DNA of 64,000 bases, taken from JBMNGW01 sp050950025. Lineage in GTDB: Bacteria; Spirochaetota; Spirochaetia; Sphaerochaetales; Sphaerochaetaceae. The stretch is from positions 76,328 to 140,327 of the forward strand of contig JBMNGW010000009.1 of the NCBI GenBank assembly GCA_050950025.1, read 5' to 3'. The position numbers were made by a program, and so were the translations under genes. This document shows positions 33,779 to 41,755 of the stretch, piece after piece (the stretch's first letter is position 1; the number at the start of each line of letters is the position of its first letter). The notes under the pieces were generated by a model, which saw only the letters and a list, made by a program, of their open reading frames with translations, searched no databases and had not been told where the DNA came from.

Positions 33779-35296
33779 TTAATACCCGCATCCTTGCAAT
33801 AACTCAAGGTCCAATTCGGGATACAGTACGTAGTTGCTCAGCAGGCTTTGGACCCGCTTTTGGGCTTCTTCGATTGCCTGGGGTGCTGTAAGGCTACGAG
33901 CTTTGCTTTTTTGCCCCGCATTCTCCCCTTTACTAATAAGGGCAGCTTGCGTGTTGCTTAGCACCAAATGGATAATGGCGGCAATCTCTTTCATCTGAGA
34001 TTCCCCCATTCCTAAAGTAGTGACTGCCGGAGTCCCAATTCGTAACCCACTGGTGTACCACGGGCCGTTGGGATCAAAAGGCAAGGCGTTGCGGTTCATT
34101 GTTATGCCCGCTTGGCGCAAAGCACTTTCTGCCTGCCTTCCGTTTAGTCCAAATGCCCTTACATCTAAAAGCATCAAGTGGTTATCAGTTCCCCCAGTAG
34201 CCACCGGAATTCCATGATCAATACACCCTTGAGCCAAAGCTCTGGCGTTTTTCACGATATTTTTAGCATACTCTTTAAAAGAGGGTTTCAAAGCTTCCGT
34301 AAAAGCGACAGCTTTGGCTGCCAACACATGTGGCAGCGGTCCGCCGATAACCAAAGGACACCCTTTGTCCACAGCTTCGGCAAACTCTTCTTTGCACAGC
34401 ACCATTCCCCCCCGGGGACCTCTGAGAGTCTTATGGGTGGTAGTGGTTACCACATCAGCCCACTGGACGGGGTCGTAAGGACCCTCCATCGCTTTACCTG
34501 CCACAAGTCCGGCAAAGTGAGCCATATCTACCATAAACACTGCATTGTGGGCGTGGGCAATTTCGCTCATCCGCTTAAAATCTATCAAACGGGGATATGC
34601 GCTGTAGCCGGCAAGCAGGATAAGGGGTTTAATCTCTTTGACTTGGGCTTCAATGGCATCATAATCAAGTACGCCGCTTTCTTTGTCGACAGTGTAAGAG
34701 TAGGCATCAAACATCTGAGCCGAGACGTTTTGCCGATACCCGTGGGTCAAATGGCCCCCCGAATAGTAATCGAGCCCCAAAAGCCGTTGATTGCCGGTTG
34801 CCTTGCGAATTTCGTCCCACTGTTCTTTGCTTAAATCACTGGGATTGGTGGTTCCCAACTCCTGCAACAGGGGAGTCTGCACGCGCGTATTGAGAATTGC
34901 CCAGTAAGCAACAAGGTTGGCATCGGCTCCGCTGTGGGGTTGCACATAGGCATGCTCGCTGCCAAAAAGCTTGCGGGCCAACTCGCAGGCGTGGTCTTCA
35001 ATAGCATCGACATTATCGCAGCCGGCATAAAAGCGGTGAAATGCATACCCTTCGGCATACTTGTCGGTCAGTAAATTCCCCATAGCCAGCTGACAGGCCA
35101 AAGAAGAGAAGTTTTCGCTGGCTATCAACTTGAGGTGGGACCTCTGATCGGCAAGCTCTTGGACAATGTGCTTGGCTACAAGCTCATCGACTTTTGCTAC
35201 TTCTGTCAAAGCGGCATAGAAGGCGATAGTGCCACTATCGACATTTTCCGGCGCCGTTTTTTTAAGATACGCATGTAAAGGAGAGGTCAAACTCAT
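33779..35296 (-). CDS. glyA: Serine hydroxymethyltransferase, long form
   Basis: PLP enzyme interconverting serine and glycine with tetrahydrofolate. At 505 residues it is about 85 longer than the common bacterial enzyme. The core is standard: LIASENFSS, YAEGYAFHRFYAG, VQPHSGADAN, FMVDMAHFAGLVAG and the PLP lysine in TTTTHKTLRGPRGG. Extra sequence lies mid-protein (about residues 125-185, TPLLQELGTTNPSDLSKEQW) and at the C-terminus. Similar long forms are known in Chlamydia. AAGGAG precedes the start. It heads the glyA-gcvH-gcvPA-gcvPB operon. Confidence 0.94.
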   Translation of the reverse strand: MSLTSPLHAYLKKTAPENVDSGTIAFYAALTEVAKVDELVAKHIVQELADQRSHLKLIASENFSSLACQLAMGNLLTDKYAEGYAFHRFYAGCDNVDAIEDHACELARKLFGSEHAYVQPHSGADANLVAYWAILNTRVQTPLLQELGTTNPSDLSKEQWDEIRKATGNQRLLGLDYYSGGHLTHGYRQNVSAQMFDAYSYTVDKESGVLDYDAIEAQVKEIKPLILLAGYSAYPRLIDFKRMSEIAHAHNAVFMVDMAHFAGLVAGKAMEGPYDPVQWADVVTTTTHKTLRGPRGGMVLCKEEFAEAVDKGCPLVIGGPLPHVLAAKAVAFTEALKPSFKEYAKNIVKNARALAQGCIDHGIPVATGGTDNHLMLLDVRAFGLNGRQAESALRQAGITMNRNALPFDPNGPWYTSGLRIGTPAVTTLGMGESQMKEIAAIIHLVLSNTQAALISKGENAGQKSKARSLTAPQAIEEAQKRVQSLLSNYVLYPELDLELLQGCGY

Positions 35297-35331
35297 GGGG
35301 AACTCCTTGTTTGTGATAACATTTGTCTTGC

Positions 35332-35361
35332 ATTGTGCCCCTTTCTGTGCAACATTGTCAA
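35332..35361 (-). promoter_or_regulatory. Promoter of the glyA-gcv operon
   Basis: On the minus strand, -35 TTGACA (35356-35361), 18 bases, -10 CACAAT (35332-35337). The divergent symporter gene starts only 77 bases away, so control may be shared. No glycine riboswitch fits in this space. Confidence 0.6.
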
Positions 35362-35437
35362 TAAATCATAACAATGCACAGGCGATATCAATTAGGGTGG
35401 CGAGATAAGTGTGTGCGCGTATGCAAGGAGGAGTTTC

Positions 35438-36817
35438 ATGGCTGAACAACGAGAGCAACTAGCTAGTCGTTTAGGATTCATCCTGTTATCAGCGGGGTGC
35501 GCCATAGGGTTGGGAAATGTATGGCGGTTCCCATTTATTACAGGGCGATTTGGCGGAGCTGCTTTTGTGCTCATTTACATCCTGTTTTTGCTGATTTTCG
35601 GTTTGCCGATTATGGTCATGGAATTCTCCATCGGCAGAGCATCACAGCAAAATATCGGCTTGGCACTGAAAACCCTTGAACCAAAAGGGACAAAGTGGCA
35701 TATCTACGGTCCGATTGCCATCGCCGGCAACTATATTCTGATGATGTTTTACACCGTGGTCAGTGGCTGGCTGCTAGCCTATTTCTACGGCATGGTAGTT
35801 GGCGATTTTACCAATTTGTCTCCCGAAGCTGTCGGCGGCCATTTTGGTGGGATGCTGGGCAACCCTGCTATGATGACTTTCTGGATGATTGTTGCCACGT
35901 TGTTGGGGCTGGGCATCGTCGGGATGGGGCTGCAAAAAGGGGTGGAACGGATTACCAAGTATATGATGACCGCCTTATTTGTCATTATGCTCATTTTGGT
36001 TATCAAATCGGTATCACTGCCGGGAGCCAGTGAAGGGCTGAAATTCTATCTTCTTCCCAACTGGAGCCGTCTAAGCGAAAACGGTATTTGGCAGGCCATC
36101 TATGCTGCTATGGGTCAAGCTTTCTTTACCCTGAGCCTTGGTATTGGTAGTATGGCCATTTTTGGCAGCTACATCGGCAAAGAGCGTTCGCTTACCGGTG
36201 AATCAATCAGCATCATCGGCCTTGATACACTGGCGGCATTACTTAGCGGATTGATTATTTTCCCCGCTGCTTTTGCTTTCAACGTCAGCCCCGATGCCGG
36301 TCCTTCTCTGATTTTCATCACCTTGCCTAACATTTTCAATGCCATGCAAGGGGGACGAGTGTGGGGAACGCTCTTCTTTGTCTTTATGAGCTTTGCTGCT
36401 TTATCGACGCTGGTGGCAGTCTTTGAAAACATCATCAGCTATTGGATCGATGTTAAACAGTGGTCAAGACAAAAAGCGGTTACCGTGAATATTATCGCTA
36501 TCATTATCTTATCGATGCCTTGTGTGCTGGGCTTTAACCTTCTTGCCGGTTTCCAACCGCTGGGCCCCGGTTCAGGCGTCCTTGATTTGGAAGATTTGAT
36601 TGTCAGCACAACCTTATTGCCTTTAGGCTCGTTGGTCTTCCTTTTGTTCTGCTGCTCAAAACGGGGCTGGGGCTGGAAAAACTTCCTTGCCGAAGCCGAC
36701 ACGGGAAAAGGGATTAAGTTCCCCGCATGGTCTCGCGTGTACGTGACTTACATCCTGCCTGTTTTAGTTCTCTTTGTCTTTATCATGGGGTACTTGGACA
36801 TTTTTGTACTGAAGTAA
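35438..36817 (+). CDS. Neurotransmitter:sodium symporter (NSS) family transporter
   Basis: Na+-coupled amino-acid importer of 459 residues and about 11-12 membrane helices. The helix 1 signature SAGCAIGLGNVWRFPF forms the Na+ and substrate site in LeuT-type proteins, and MVMEFSIGRASQ follows. Helix 6-8 regions (GQAFFTLSLGIGSMAIFGSY, FAALSTLVAVFEN) also match. Divergent from glyA-gcv, so glycine, alanine or serine is the likely substrate (inference). AAGGAGGAG precedes the ATG at 35438. A terminator follows. Confidence 0.93.
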   Translation: MAEQREQLASRLGFILLSAGCAIGLGNVWRFPFITGRFGGAAFVLIYILFLLIFGLPIMVMEFSIGRASQQNIGLALKTLEPKGTKWHIYGPIAIAGNYILMMFYTVVSGWLLAYFYGMVVGDFTNLSPEAVGGHFGGMLGNPAMMTFWMIVATLLGLGIVGMGLQKGVERITKYMMTALFVIMLILVIKSVSLPGASEGLKFYLLPNWSRLSENGIWQAIYAAMGQAFFTLSLGIGSMAIFGSYIGKERSLTGESISIIGLDTLAALLSGLIIFPAAFAFNVSPDAGPSLIFITLPNIFNAMQGGRVWGTLFFVFMSFAALSTLVAVFENIISYWIDVKQWSRQKAVTVNIIAIIILSMPCVLGFNLLAGFQPLGPGSGVLDLEDLIVSTTLLPLGSLVFLLFCCSKRGWGWKNFLAEADTGKGIKFPAWSRVYVTYILPVLVLFVFIMGYLDIFVLK

Positions 36818-36828
36818 CGTAATTATTC

Positions 36829-36854
36829 AAGGGGCCTTAGCTAGGCCCCTTTTG
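36829..36854 (+). terminator. Terminator after the NSS transporter
   Basis: AAGGGGCCT pairs with AGGCCCCTT around TAGCT, followed by TTG. Strong GC stem directly after the stop. Confidence 0.8.
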
Positions 36855-36920
36855 TCTCAATTGGGCTTTAGTTGACAAAGCTCGGGGCATTTCCTACAAT
36901 TTACAGTATCTGGAGGATGT

Positions 36921-37139
36921 GTGGAAAAAGAAGAAGCAATTGAAGTTGAAGGAGTCGTAAGAGAGGCCCTTCCCAATACAATGTTCCGTGTAGAATTGAC
37001 TAATGGGCACCTTATCTTGGCCCATCTGTCGGGAAAAATGCGCAAGCACTACATCAGAATCGTTCCCGGCGATACGGTGAGAGTAGCCCTCTCTCCCTAT
37101 GATTTAACTCGCGGGCGCATCATTTACCGCGAACGGTAA
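36921..37139 (+). CDS. infA: Translation initiation factor IF-1
   Basis: Single OB-fold protein (72 residues) that binds the ribosomal A site during initiation. Family hallmarks: IEVEGVVREALPNTMFRVEL, NGHLILAHLSGKMRKHYIRI and PGDTVRVALSPYDLTRGRIIYR. It starts with GTG at 36921 after GGAGG. It stands alone rather than in a ribosomal-protein operon, ending two bases before the convergent Smr gene. Confidence 0.97.
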   Translation: MEKEEAIEVEGVVREALPNTMFRVELTNGHLILAHLSGKMRKHYIRIVPGDTVRVALSPYDLTRGRIIYRER

Positions 37140-37141
37140 GT

Positions 37142-37561
37142 TCACCCTCTTTTCAAAACAACCCAAACCGCTCCATCGCCCCCCTCTCTAGGAGGAGGGG
37201 TTGCCCAAGTGCGCACGTGTGGCGACTCTTTGAGGACACTTTCTACTACGTCCCTTAAAACCCCTTTGCCATCTTTTGAATGGAGCCCTCGACCATGAAC
37301 AATTCTAACTTTCAAAAGCCGTTTAGCCGCCGCTGAAGCTAAGAAGTCGGCAACTTCGGTCTGCGCCTCAGATGCCGTAAACCCATGTAAATCGAGCTCT
37401 GCTTGCGCTTTCATCCTTTTTAAAGCGCCTAGCTGGGCTTTACCTGTGGGATAGCTGGGAGGCTTAGCTTTCTCTTTAACAGAGGAAAGGCGGCTTTTTT
37501 TAGCCGCCTTTTTCCCCTCTTCTGAGCTCTCCCATTGTTCAAGGATTTTACCAAAGCCCAT
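37142..37561 (-). CDS. Smr-domain protein
   Basis: Small MutS-related domain protein of 139 residues. The basic N-terminal tail (GKKAAKKSRLSSVKEKAKP) precedes the Smr core with ELDLHGFTASEAQ and KVRIVHGRGLHSKDGKGVLRDVV. Smr domains are nucleases acting on DNA or RNA (MutS2 C-termini, SmrB on collided ribosomes); the DLHG and HGRG motifs needed for this are intact. It lies two bases below the CBS-ACT gene, probably translated with it. Confidence 0.92.
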   Translation of the reverse strand: MGFGKILEQWESSEEGKKAAKKSRLSSVKEKAKPPSYPTGKAQLGALKRMKAQAELDLHGFTASEAQTEVADFLASAAAKRLLKVRIVHGRGLHSKDGKGVLRDVVESVLKESPHVRTWATPPPREGGDGAVWVVLKRG

Positions 37562-37563
37562 CG

Positions 37564-38208
37564 TTATACCTCTCTGACATCAAGGACCTCAATGACCAGA
37601 GGCTTAATAATCTCCACAGCTTTGGCCATGGTAATGTTCTGCATTTTGATGGTGCATACGGCATTGGAGGAGTCGGTTCCCATGAACGTACCAAAGGCAA
37701 AGATATCGACTCCGCTAGAGGCCAGCACGCTGGTAATTTCGGCAATGGCTCCCGGCTTATCTTCAACTAAAAAGCTTACCCGTACGCCAAAGTGACGGGC
37801 GCCAAACAATTCCAACAGAATTTTAAACAGGTCGCTTTTGCTGACGATTCCAATGAGCTTGCCATCTTCAAGCACTGGGAGGGCCGAAAGATCTTGGTCA
37901 ACCATCAATCGGGCTGCCTCTTCAACCGTATAGTCTTTAGTGATAGTCACCACATTGCGTGTCATCAGCTTTTTCACTGTTAGCTGACTAAGCAAGTAAG
38001 CCATTTCATGGATGGAAAGAGTGCTTACCGGAGAGGGAGAAGCGTACAGGATGTCTTTCTCACTGATGATGCCGACAAGCTTTTTATCTTTGTCTAACAC
38101 CGGCAAGCGGTGGACTTTCTCCCGCTTCATAATGGCCGAAGCATCGGCAACCGACATCTCGGGAGTCGCTGTCACCGGATTTCGTGTCATTCTTCTCTCA
38201 ATAATCAT
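37564..38208 (-). CDS. CBS-pair and ACT-domain protein
   Basis: Regulatory protein of 214 residues. Two CBS domains (about 1-55 with RMTRNPVTATPEM and KLVGIISEKDIL; about 75-130 with LMTRNVVTITKDY and KLIGIVSKSDLF) form an adenosyl-nucleotide-binding module, followed by an ACT domain (about 140-214, VSFLVEDKPGAIAEITSVL) that commonly senses amino acids. It lies 66 bases below livF, so a link to branched-chain amino-acid supply is possible but unproven. The ATG at 38208 follows GGAGG. Confidence 0.9.
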   Translation of the reverse strand: MIIERRMTRNPVTATPEMSVADASAIMKREKVHRLPVLDKDKKLVGIISEKDILYASPSPVSTLSIHEMAYLLSQLTVKKLMTRNVVTITKDYTVEEAARLMVDQDLSALPVLEDGKLIGIVSKSDLFKILLELFGARHFGVRVSFLVEDKPGAIAEITSVLASSGVDIFAFGTFMGTDSSNAVCTIKMQNITMAKAVEIIKPLVIEVLDVREV

Positions 38209-38274
38209 CTGAACCTCCACCTTCTACAAGAGCAGGCATTTCCATTTTACTTCACATAGTCCAAAAGTCCACTG

Positions 38275-39015
38275 TCACTCTCCGAGATAAGCGGCCCTGA
38301 CTTGTTCATTTTCTAACAACAGAGAACTGCTGTCGGAAAGGACAATCGACCCGTTTTCCATTACATACCCTTTTTTGGAAGCTTTTAGTGCCATACGGGC
38401 ATTTTGCTCCACTAAAAAGATGGTCACTTTGTCCTCTCTGTTAATAATCTCAATTTTCTCAAAAATATCTTGGATGATCAGCGGCGCTAATCCCAATCCC
38501 GGCTCATCTAGGAGCAAAAGTCGCGGAAAGCTCATCAAAGCTCGGGCAATAGCCATCATTTGTTGCTCTCCTCCACTTAGGGAGCGGGTCTTTTGCTTTT
38601 TGCGAGCCCCAAGGATGGGGAAAAAATCGTACATTTCCTCTTTTTTTCGCTGCACTTTCTGCTCATCGCGAATAAGGAAAGCTCCCATATCCAGATTCTC
38701 TTCCACAGTCATATCGGTAAACACACGTCGCCCTTCGGGAACCAAAGCGACACCTAAAGCAGCAATTTCATCAGTTCTTAAATTTCGGCCTTGATGAGAA
38801 TTCCCACTGGCAATCATTTTCTGTTCAAAACTGATAGAACCGCTGGTAATCGGCTCCAAGCCGACAATCGCTTTAAGCAAGGTGCTTTTACCTGCCCCAT
38901 TGGCCCCAATAAGGCATACAATATCACCTTCATCGACACCGATGCTTACCTGCTTCAACGCCCTGATATTACCGTATGAGACACTGATTGCATCGATGCT
39001 CAACAACTCACTCAT
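38275..39015 (-). CDS. livF: Branched-chain amino-acid ABC transporter ATPase LivF
   Basis: ATP-hydrolysing subunit of a LIV-type importer, 246 residues. Walker A GANGAGKST, Q-region LVPEGRRVFTDMTVEENL, signature LSGGEQQ and Walker B LLLLDEPGLGLAP are all intact, and the PEGRRVF sequence is diagnostic for LivF. It overlaps livG by 4 bases and is the last of the liv genes. Confidence 0.95.
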   Translation of the reverse strand: MSELLSIDAISVSYGNIRALKQVSIGVDEGDIVCLIGANGAGKSTLLKAIVGLEPITSGSISFEQKMIASGNSHQGRNLRTDEIAALGVALVPEGRRVFTDMTVEENLDMGAFLIRDEQKVQRKKEEMYDFFPILGARKKQKTRSLSGGEQQMMAIARALMSFPRLLLLDEPGLGLAPLIIQDIFEKIEIINREDKVTIFLVEQNARMALKASKKGYVMENGSIVLSDSSSLLLENEQVRAAYLGE

Positions 39016-39791
39016 GCTTCTTCCTTTCCTAAGTAGGCTTCAATTACCTTGGGATTGCTTCTAATCTCTTTAGGAGTCCCTTGGGCAATATTCTGCCCAT
39101 AATTAAGAACTGTGATGGTGTCGCAGATATTCATCACCAACTTCATATCATGTTCGATTAAGACCACCGTAATTCCCAGGTCTCGAATTTTTCTAATGGT
39201 TTTCATCAGCGAATCGGTCTCAAAGGGGTTCATTCCGGCAGCCGGTTCATCCAAAAAGAGAATCTGAGGATCGGTTGCCATAGCTCGGGCAATTTCCAAT
39301 TCCCGCTGGTGTCCGTATGGGAGGTTTTTGGCCAATTCGTTTGCCAACGGTTCAAGTTTAAAAAATGAGAGCCACTTCACAGCTGCTTCATGCAATTGAG
39401 CATACTCTTTGCGCACTTGTAAAAAACTTCTGATGGCAGCTGCTGCTCTGCCTTTGGTTGGTGATAATCCGGTGGTAAAATGGAGTCCGACCATCACATT
39501 CTCCAAAACCGAAAGCTCTTTAAACAGGCGAATATTTTGGAATGTACGGGCAATACCCATGCGGCAAATCTGATGGGCGCTGTAGTTTGTAATGTTGGTC
39601 CCTTTGAAATGAACTGTTCCGCTGGTGGCCGTATCTAAGCCTGTCATATTGTTAAAGAGCGTTGTTTTACCCGCCCCGTTGGGTCCGATTAATCCGCTGA
39701 TAAGTCCTTGACGCACTTGAAAGTCGACTTCACTGACGGCTATTACCCCTCCGTAGGCTCTGGTTAATTTGTTTGCTTCAAGCAGTACCAT
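39012..39791 (-). CDS. livG: Branched-chain amino-acid ABC transporter ATPase LivG
   Basis: Second ATPase of the importer, 259 residues. Walker A GPNGAGKTT, RTFQNIRLFKELSVLENV, signature-like LPYGHQRELEIARA and Walker B ILFLDEPAAGMNP identify LivG (the NLPYGHQR form is typical of this subunit). The ATG at 39791 follows GGAGAG and overlaps the livM stop; a GTG one codon upstream is also open. Confidence 0.94.
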   Translation of the reverse strand: MVLLEANKLTRAYGGVIAVSEVDFQVRQGLISGLIGPNGAGKTTLFNNMTGLDTATSGTVHFKGTNITNYSAHQICRMGIARTFQNIRLFKELSVLENVMVGLHFTTGLSPTKGRAAAAIRSFLQVRKEYAQLHEAAVKWLSFFKLEPLANELAKNLPYGHQRELEIARAMATDPQILFLDEPAAGMNPFETDSLMKTIRKIRDLGITVVLIEHDMKLVMNICDTITVLNYGQNIAQGTPKEIRSNPKVIEAYLGKEEA

Positions 39792-40699
39792 CACAACTCT
39801 CCTTTATGCACAGAACGCAAAGGGGTGCGCTGCTTTCTGCCAAGTATCCCTTGGGGGCGCCAAATCATCATAATCACCAAAATAAGACCAAACAGGACCT
39901 GTTTGAACTGTGGCGGAATAATGTTGGACAAACCGACTAACTGGGGGAAATACGAGATGAATTGAATCAAAAATGCTCCCAAAATAACTGCTTTGAAGTT
40001 TCCCATCCCCCCTAAGACCACCATGCACAGCACCATTATTGAGACCATGAAAGTGAAAACTCCGGGAGTGACTGAAAGGATAAACTCTGCTTGTAAGCTG
40101 CCGGCGATACCGGCTACCGCAGCTCCGAAAATAAAGGCCCAAACTTTGTAACGAGTCACATTGATTCCCATTGAGGAGGCGGCTATTTCATCCTCTCGAA
40201 TGGCTTCCAGAGCCCGCCCGATGCGTGATTTAGCCAAATTCTCAAAAAGGAAATAAAAGACGGCCACAAATATCCAAACAAGCACTAAAAAGCCCCATTT
40301 CGTATATGGGCTGATTTTTACTCCCAAAAGAGAAATCATCGGAATTTTCTGAATTCCCATCGGCCCTTTGGTGACGCTGTCCCAGTTATTGAGGATGTTG
40401 CGCACAATTTCACCAAAGCCCAACGTAGCTATGGCTAAATAATCGCCTTTAAGCCGTAAGGTGGGTAAGCCAATAAGAAGGCCAAAAATTCCCGATAAAA
40501 AGGCGGCCACGGGGATAGTGAGCCAGAAGTTCCACCCGTAAGTGACACTGAGAATCGCCGTGGCATAACTACCGATGGCAAAAAACCCGGCTTGAGTTAA
40601 AGAGAGCAAGCCGACATACCCGGTAATCAGGTTCTGCCCGATAGCCATTAAGGCGTAAATTCCTGTATAGATTAAAATCAACAGGATAAAGTTCAACAT
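39791..40699 (-). CDS. livM: Branched-chain amino-acid ABC transporter permease LivM
   Basis: Membrane subunit of 302 residues with 8-10 hydrophobic helices. The motifs GYVGLLSLTQAGFFAIGSYATAI and LRLKGDYLAIATLGFGEIVRNI, then GPMGI, and SMGINVTRYKVWAFIFGAAVAGIAGSL are typical of LivM. It overlaps livH by one base and livG by one to four. Confidence 0.94.
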   Translation of the reverse strand: MLNFILLILIYTGIYALMAIGQNLITGYVGLLSLTQAGFFAIGSYATAILSVTYGWNFWLTIPVAAFLSGIFGLLIGLPTLRLKGDYLAIATLGFGEIVRNILNNWDSVTKGPMGIQKIPMISLLGVKISPYTKWGFLVLVWIFVAVFYFLFENLAKSRIGRALEAIREDEIAASSMGINVTRYKVWAFIFGAAVAGIAGSLQAEFILSVTPGVFTFMVSIMVLCMVVLGGMGNFKAVILGAFLIQFISYFPQLVGLSNIIPPQFKQVLFGLILVIMMIWRPQGILGRKQRTPLRSVHKGEL

Positions 40700-41616
40700 C
40701 AGACTTTCTCCTTTTCCGCTTTACCCAGCAAGCCTTCAGGTTTGACCAATAAGATAATGATCAAAGCAATAAAAGCAATCGTGTCCCGCAGGCCGTACGG
40801 AATTCCCAGAATTGCCACACCAAAGGTTTCCAGCACCCCCAGCAGAATGCCTCCCAGCATGGCTCCTGAGATATTGCCGATGCCCCCCACGACTGCGGCG
40901 ACAAAGGCCTTTAAGCCCGTCATGGTTCCCATAGAGGGATAAACTTTGATTTCCAAAGCAATGAGGAAACCGGCAGTGGCGGCTAAGGCCGAACCGATAG
41001 CAAATGTGATGGCAATAATTTTGTCGGCTTTGATGCCCATTAATTTAGCCGTATCTTGGTCTAAGCTGGTAGCTCTCATTGCCTTGCCGATGCGTGAGCG
41101 GTCGACAAAGAGCTTTAGAGTTATCATCATTACAACGACTACTACTAAAATCAGTATCTGGTGGGGAGTTATGGAGACTCCTTTTAGGCGTAACGGAGTA
41201 TTGTCAAATGGATATTCGAGCTTGCGAGAACGAGTTCCCCACAGCCAAGCTGCCATGTTGCTTAAAATGAAAGAGACTCCAATTGCCGAAAGCAAGGGAG
41301 CCAAGCGAGTTGCTCGGCGCAGCGGCTTGTAGGCTATTTTCTCAATAAGCATCCCCAAAGCTGCACTGAAAGCCATTCCGGCCAACATAGCGATGAAAAA
41401 AGCAACGAAAGTCCAAACTCCGATGGCTTGTCCTCTGATGGCATTGTAGACAAACAGCCCGATGTAGGAACCTACCATCAAAATATCACCATGAGCAAAG
41501 TTGATGAATTTGAGAATCCCGTACACCATGGTATAGCCCAAAGCTATGAGAGCGTAGATTCCGCCAAGGGTTAAACCATTTACCAGGTGCTGGAAAAATT
41601 CTGCACTAGATCCCAC
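40699..41616 (-). CDS. livH: Branched-chain amino-acid ABC transporter permease LivH
   Basis: Membrane subunit of 305 residues. GLTLGGIYALIALGYTMVYGILKFINFAHGD is the family signature region, and GLKAFVAAVVGGIGNISGAMLGG closes the core. It starts with GTG at 41616, with AAGGAG six bases upstream. That ribosome site sits right behind the T run of the livK terminator, so it is made only by read-through. Confidence 0.94.
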   Translation of the reverse strand: MGSSAEFFQHLVNGLTLGGIYALIALGYTMVYGILKFINFAHGDILMVGSYIGLFVYNAIRGQAIGVWTFVAFFIAMLAGMAFSAALGMLIEKIAYKPLRRATRLAPLLSAIGVSFILSNMAAWLWGTRSRKLEYPFDNTPLRLKGVSITPHQILILVVVVVMMITLKLFVDRSRIGKAMRATSLDQDTAKLMGIKADKIIAITFAIGSALAATAGFLIALEIKVYPSMGTMTGLKAFVAAVVGGIGNISGAMLGGILLGVLETFGVAILGIPYGLRDTIAFIALIIILLVKPEGLLGKAEKEKV

Positions 41617-41626
41617 AATTGGCTCC

Positions 41627-41662
41627 TTAAAAAGTCAGACCCCCGCGACAAGCGGAGGTCTG
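41627..41662 (-). terminator. Attenuating terminator between livK and livH
   Basis: On the minus strand CAGACCTCCGC pairs with GCGGGGGTCTG over 11 positions around TTGTC, followed by ACTTTTT and directly by the livH ribosome site. Confidence 0.78.
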
Positions 41663-41716
41663 CGCGTCGACTGGCTCACACAGTACCATATGTGGTCGCG
41701 ACTATGCAATAATTGC

Positions 41717-41744
41717 CTTCAAGAGCCCAGCTGGGCTCTTGAAG
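41717..41744. repeat. 28-bp perfect palindrome after livK
   Basis: CTTCAAGAGCCCAG is followed directly by its reverse complement CTGGGCTCTTGAAG. It begins 11 bases after the livK stop. No T run follows on the minus strand, so it probably protects the 3' end of the livK message. Confidence 0.7.
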
Positions 41745-41755
41745 ACTGCAGGTAC

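Noticed and set aside
35297..35437. Possible glycine riboswitch between glyA and the symporter
   Set aside because: The gap is too short for an aptamer with its expression platform on either strand after placing the glyA promoter, and no aptamer core was seen.
41717..41744. 28-bp palindrome as an insertion-element end or CRISPR remnant
   Set aside because: Single copy, no flanking repeat or transposase; placement after livK fits an mRNA stem better.
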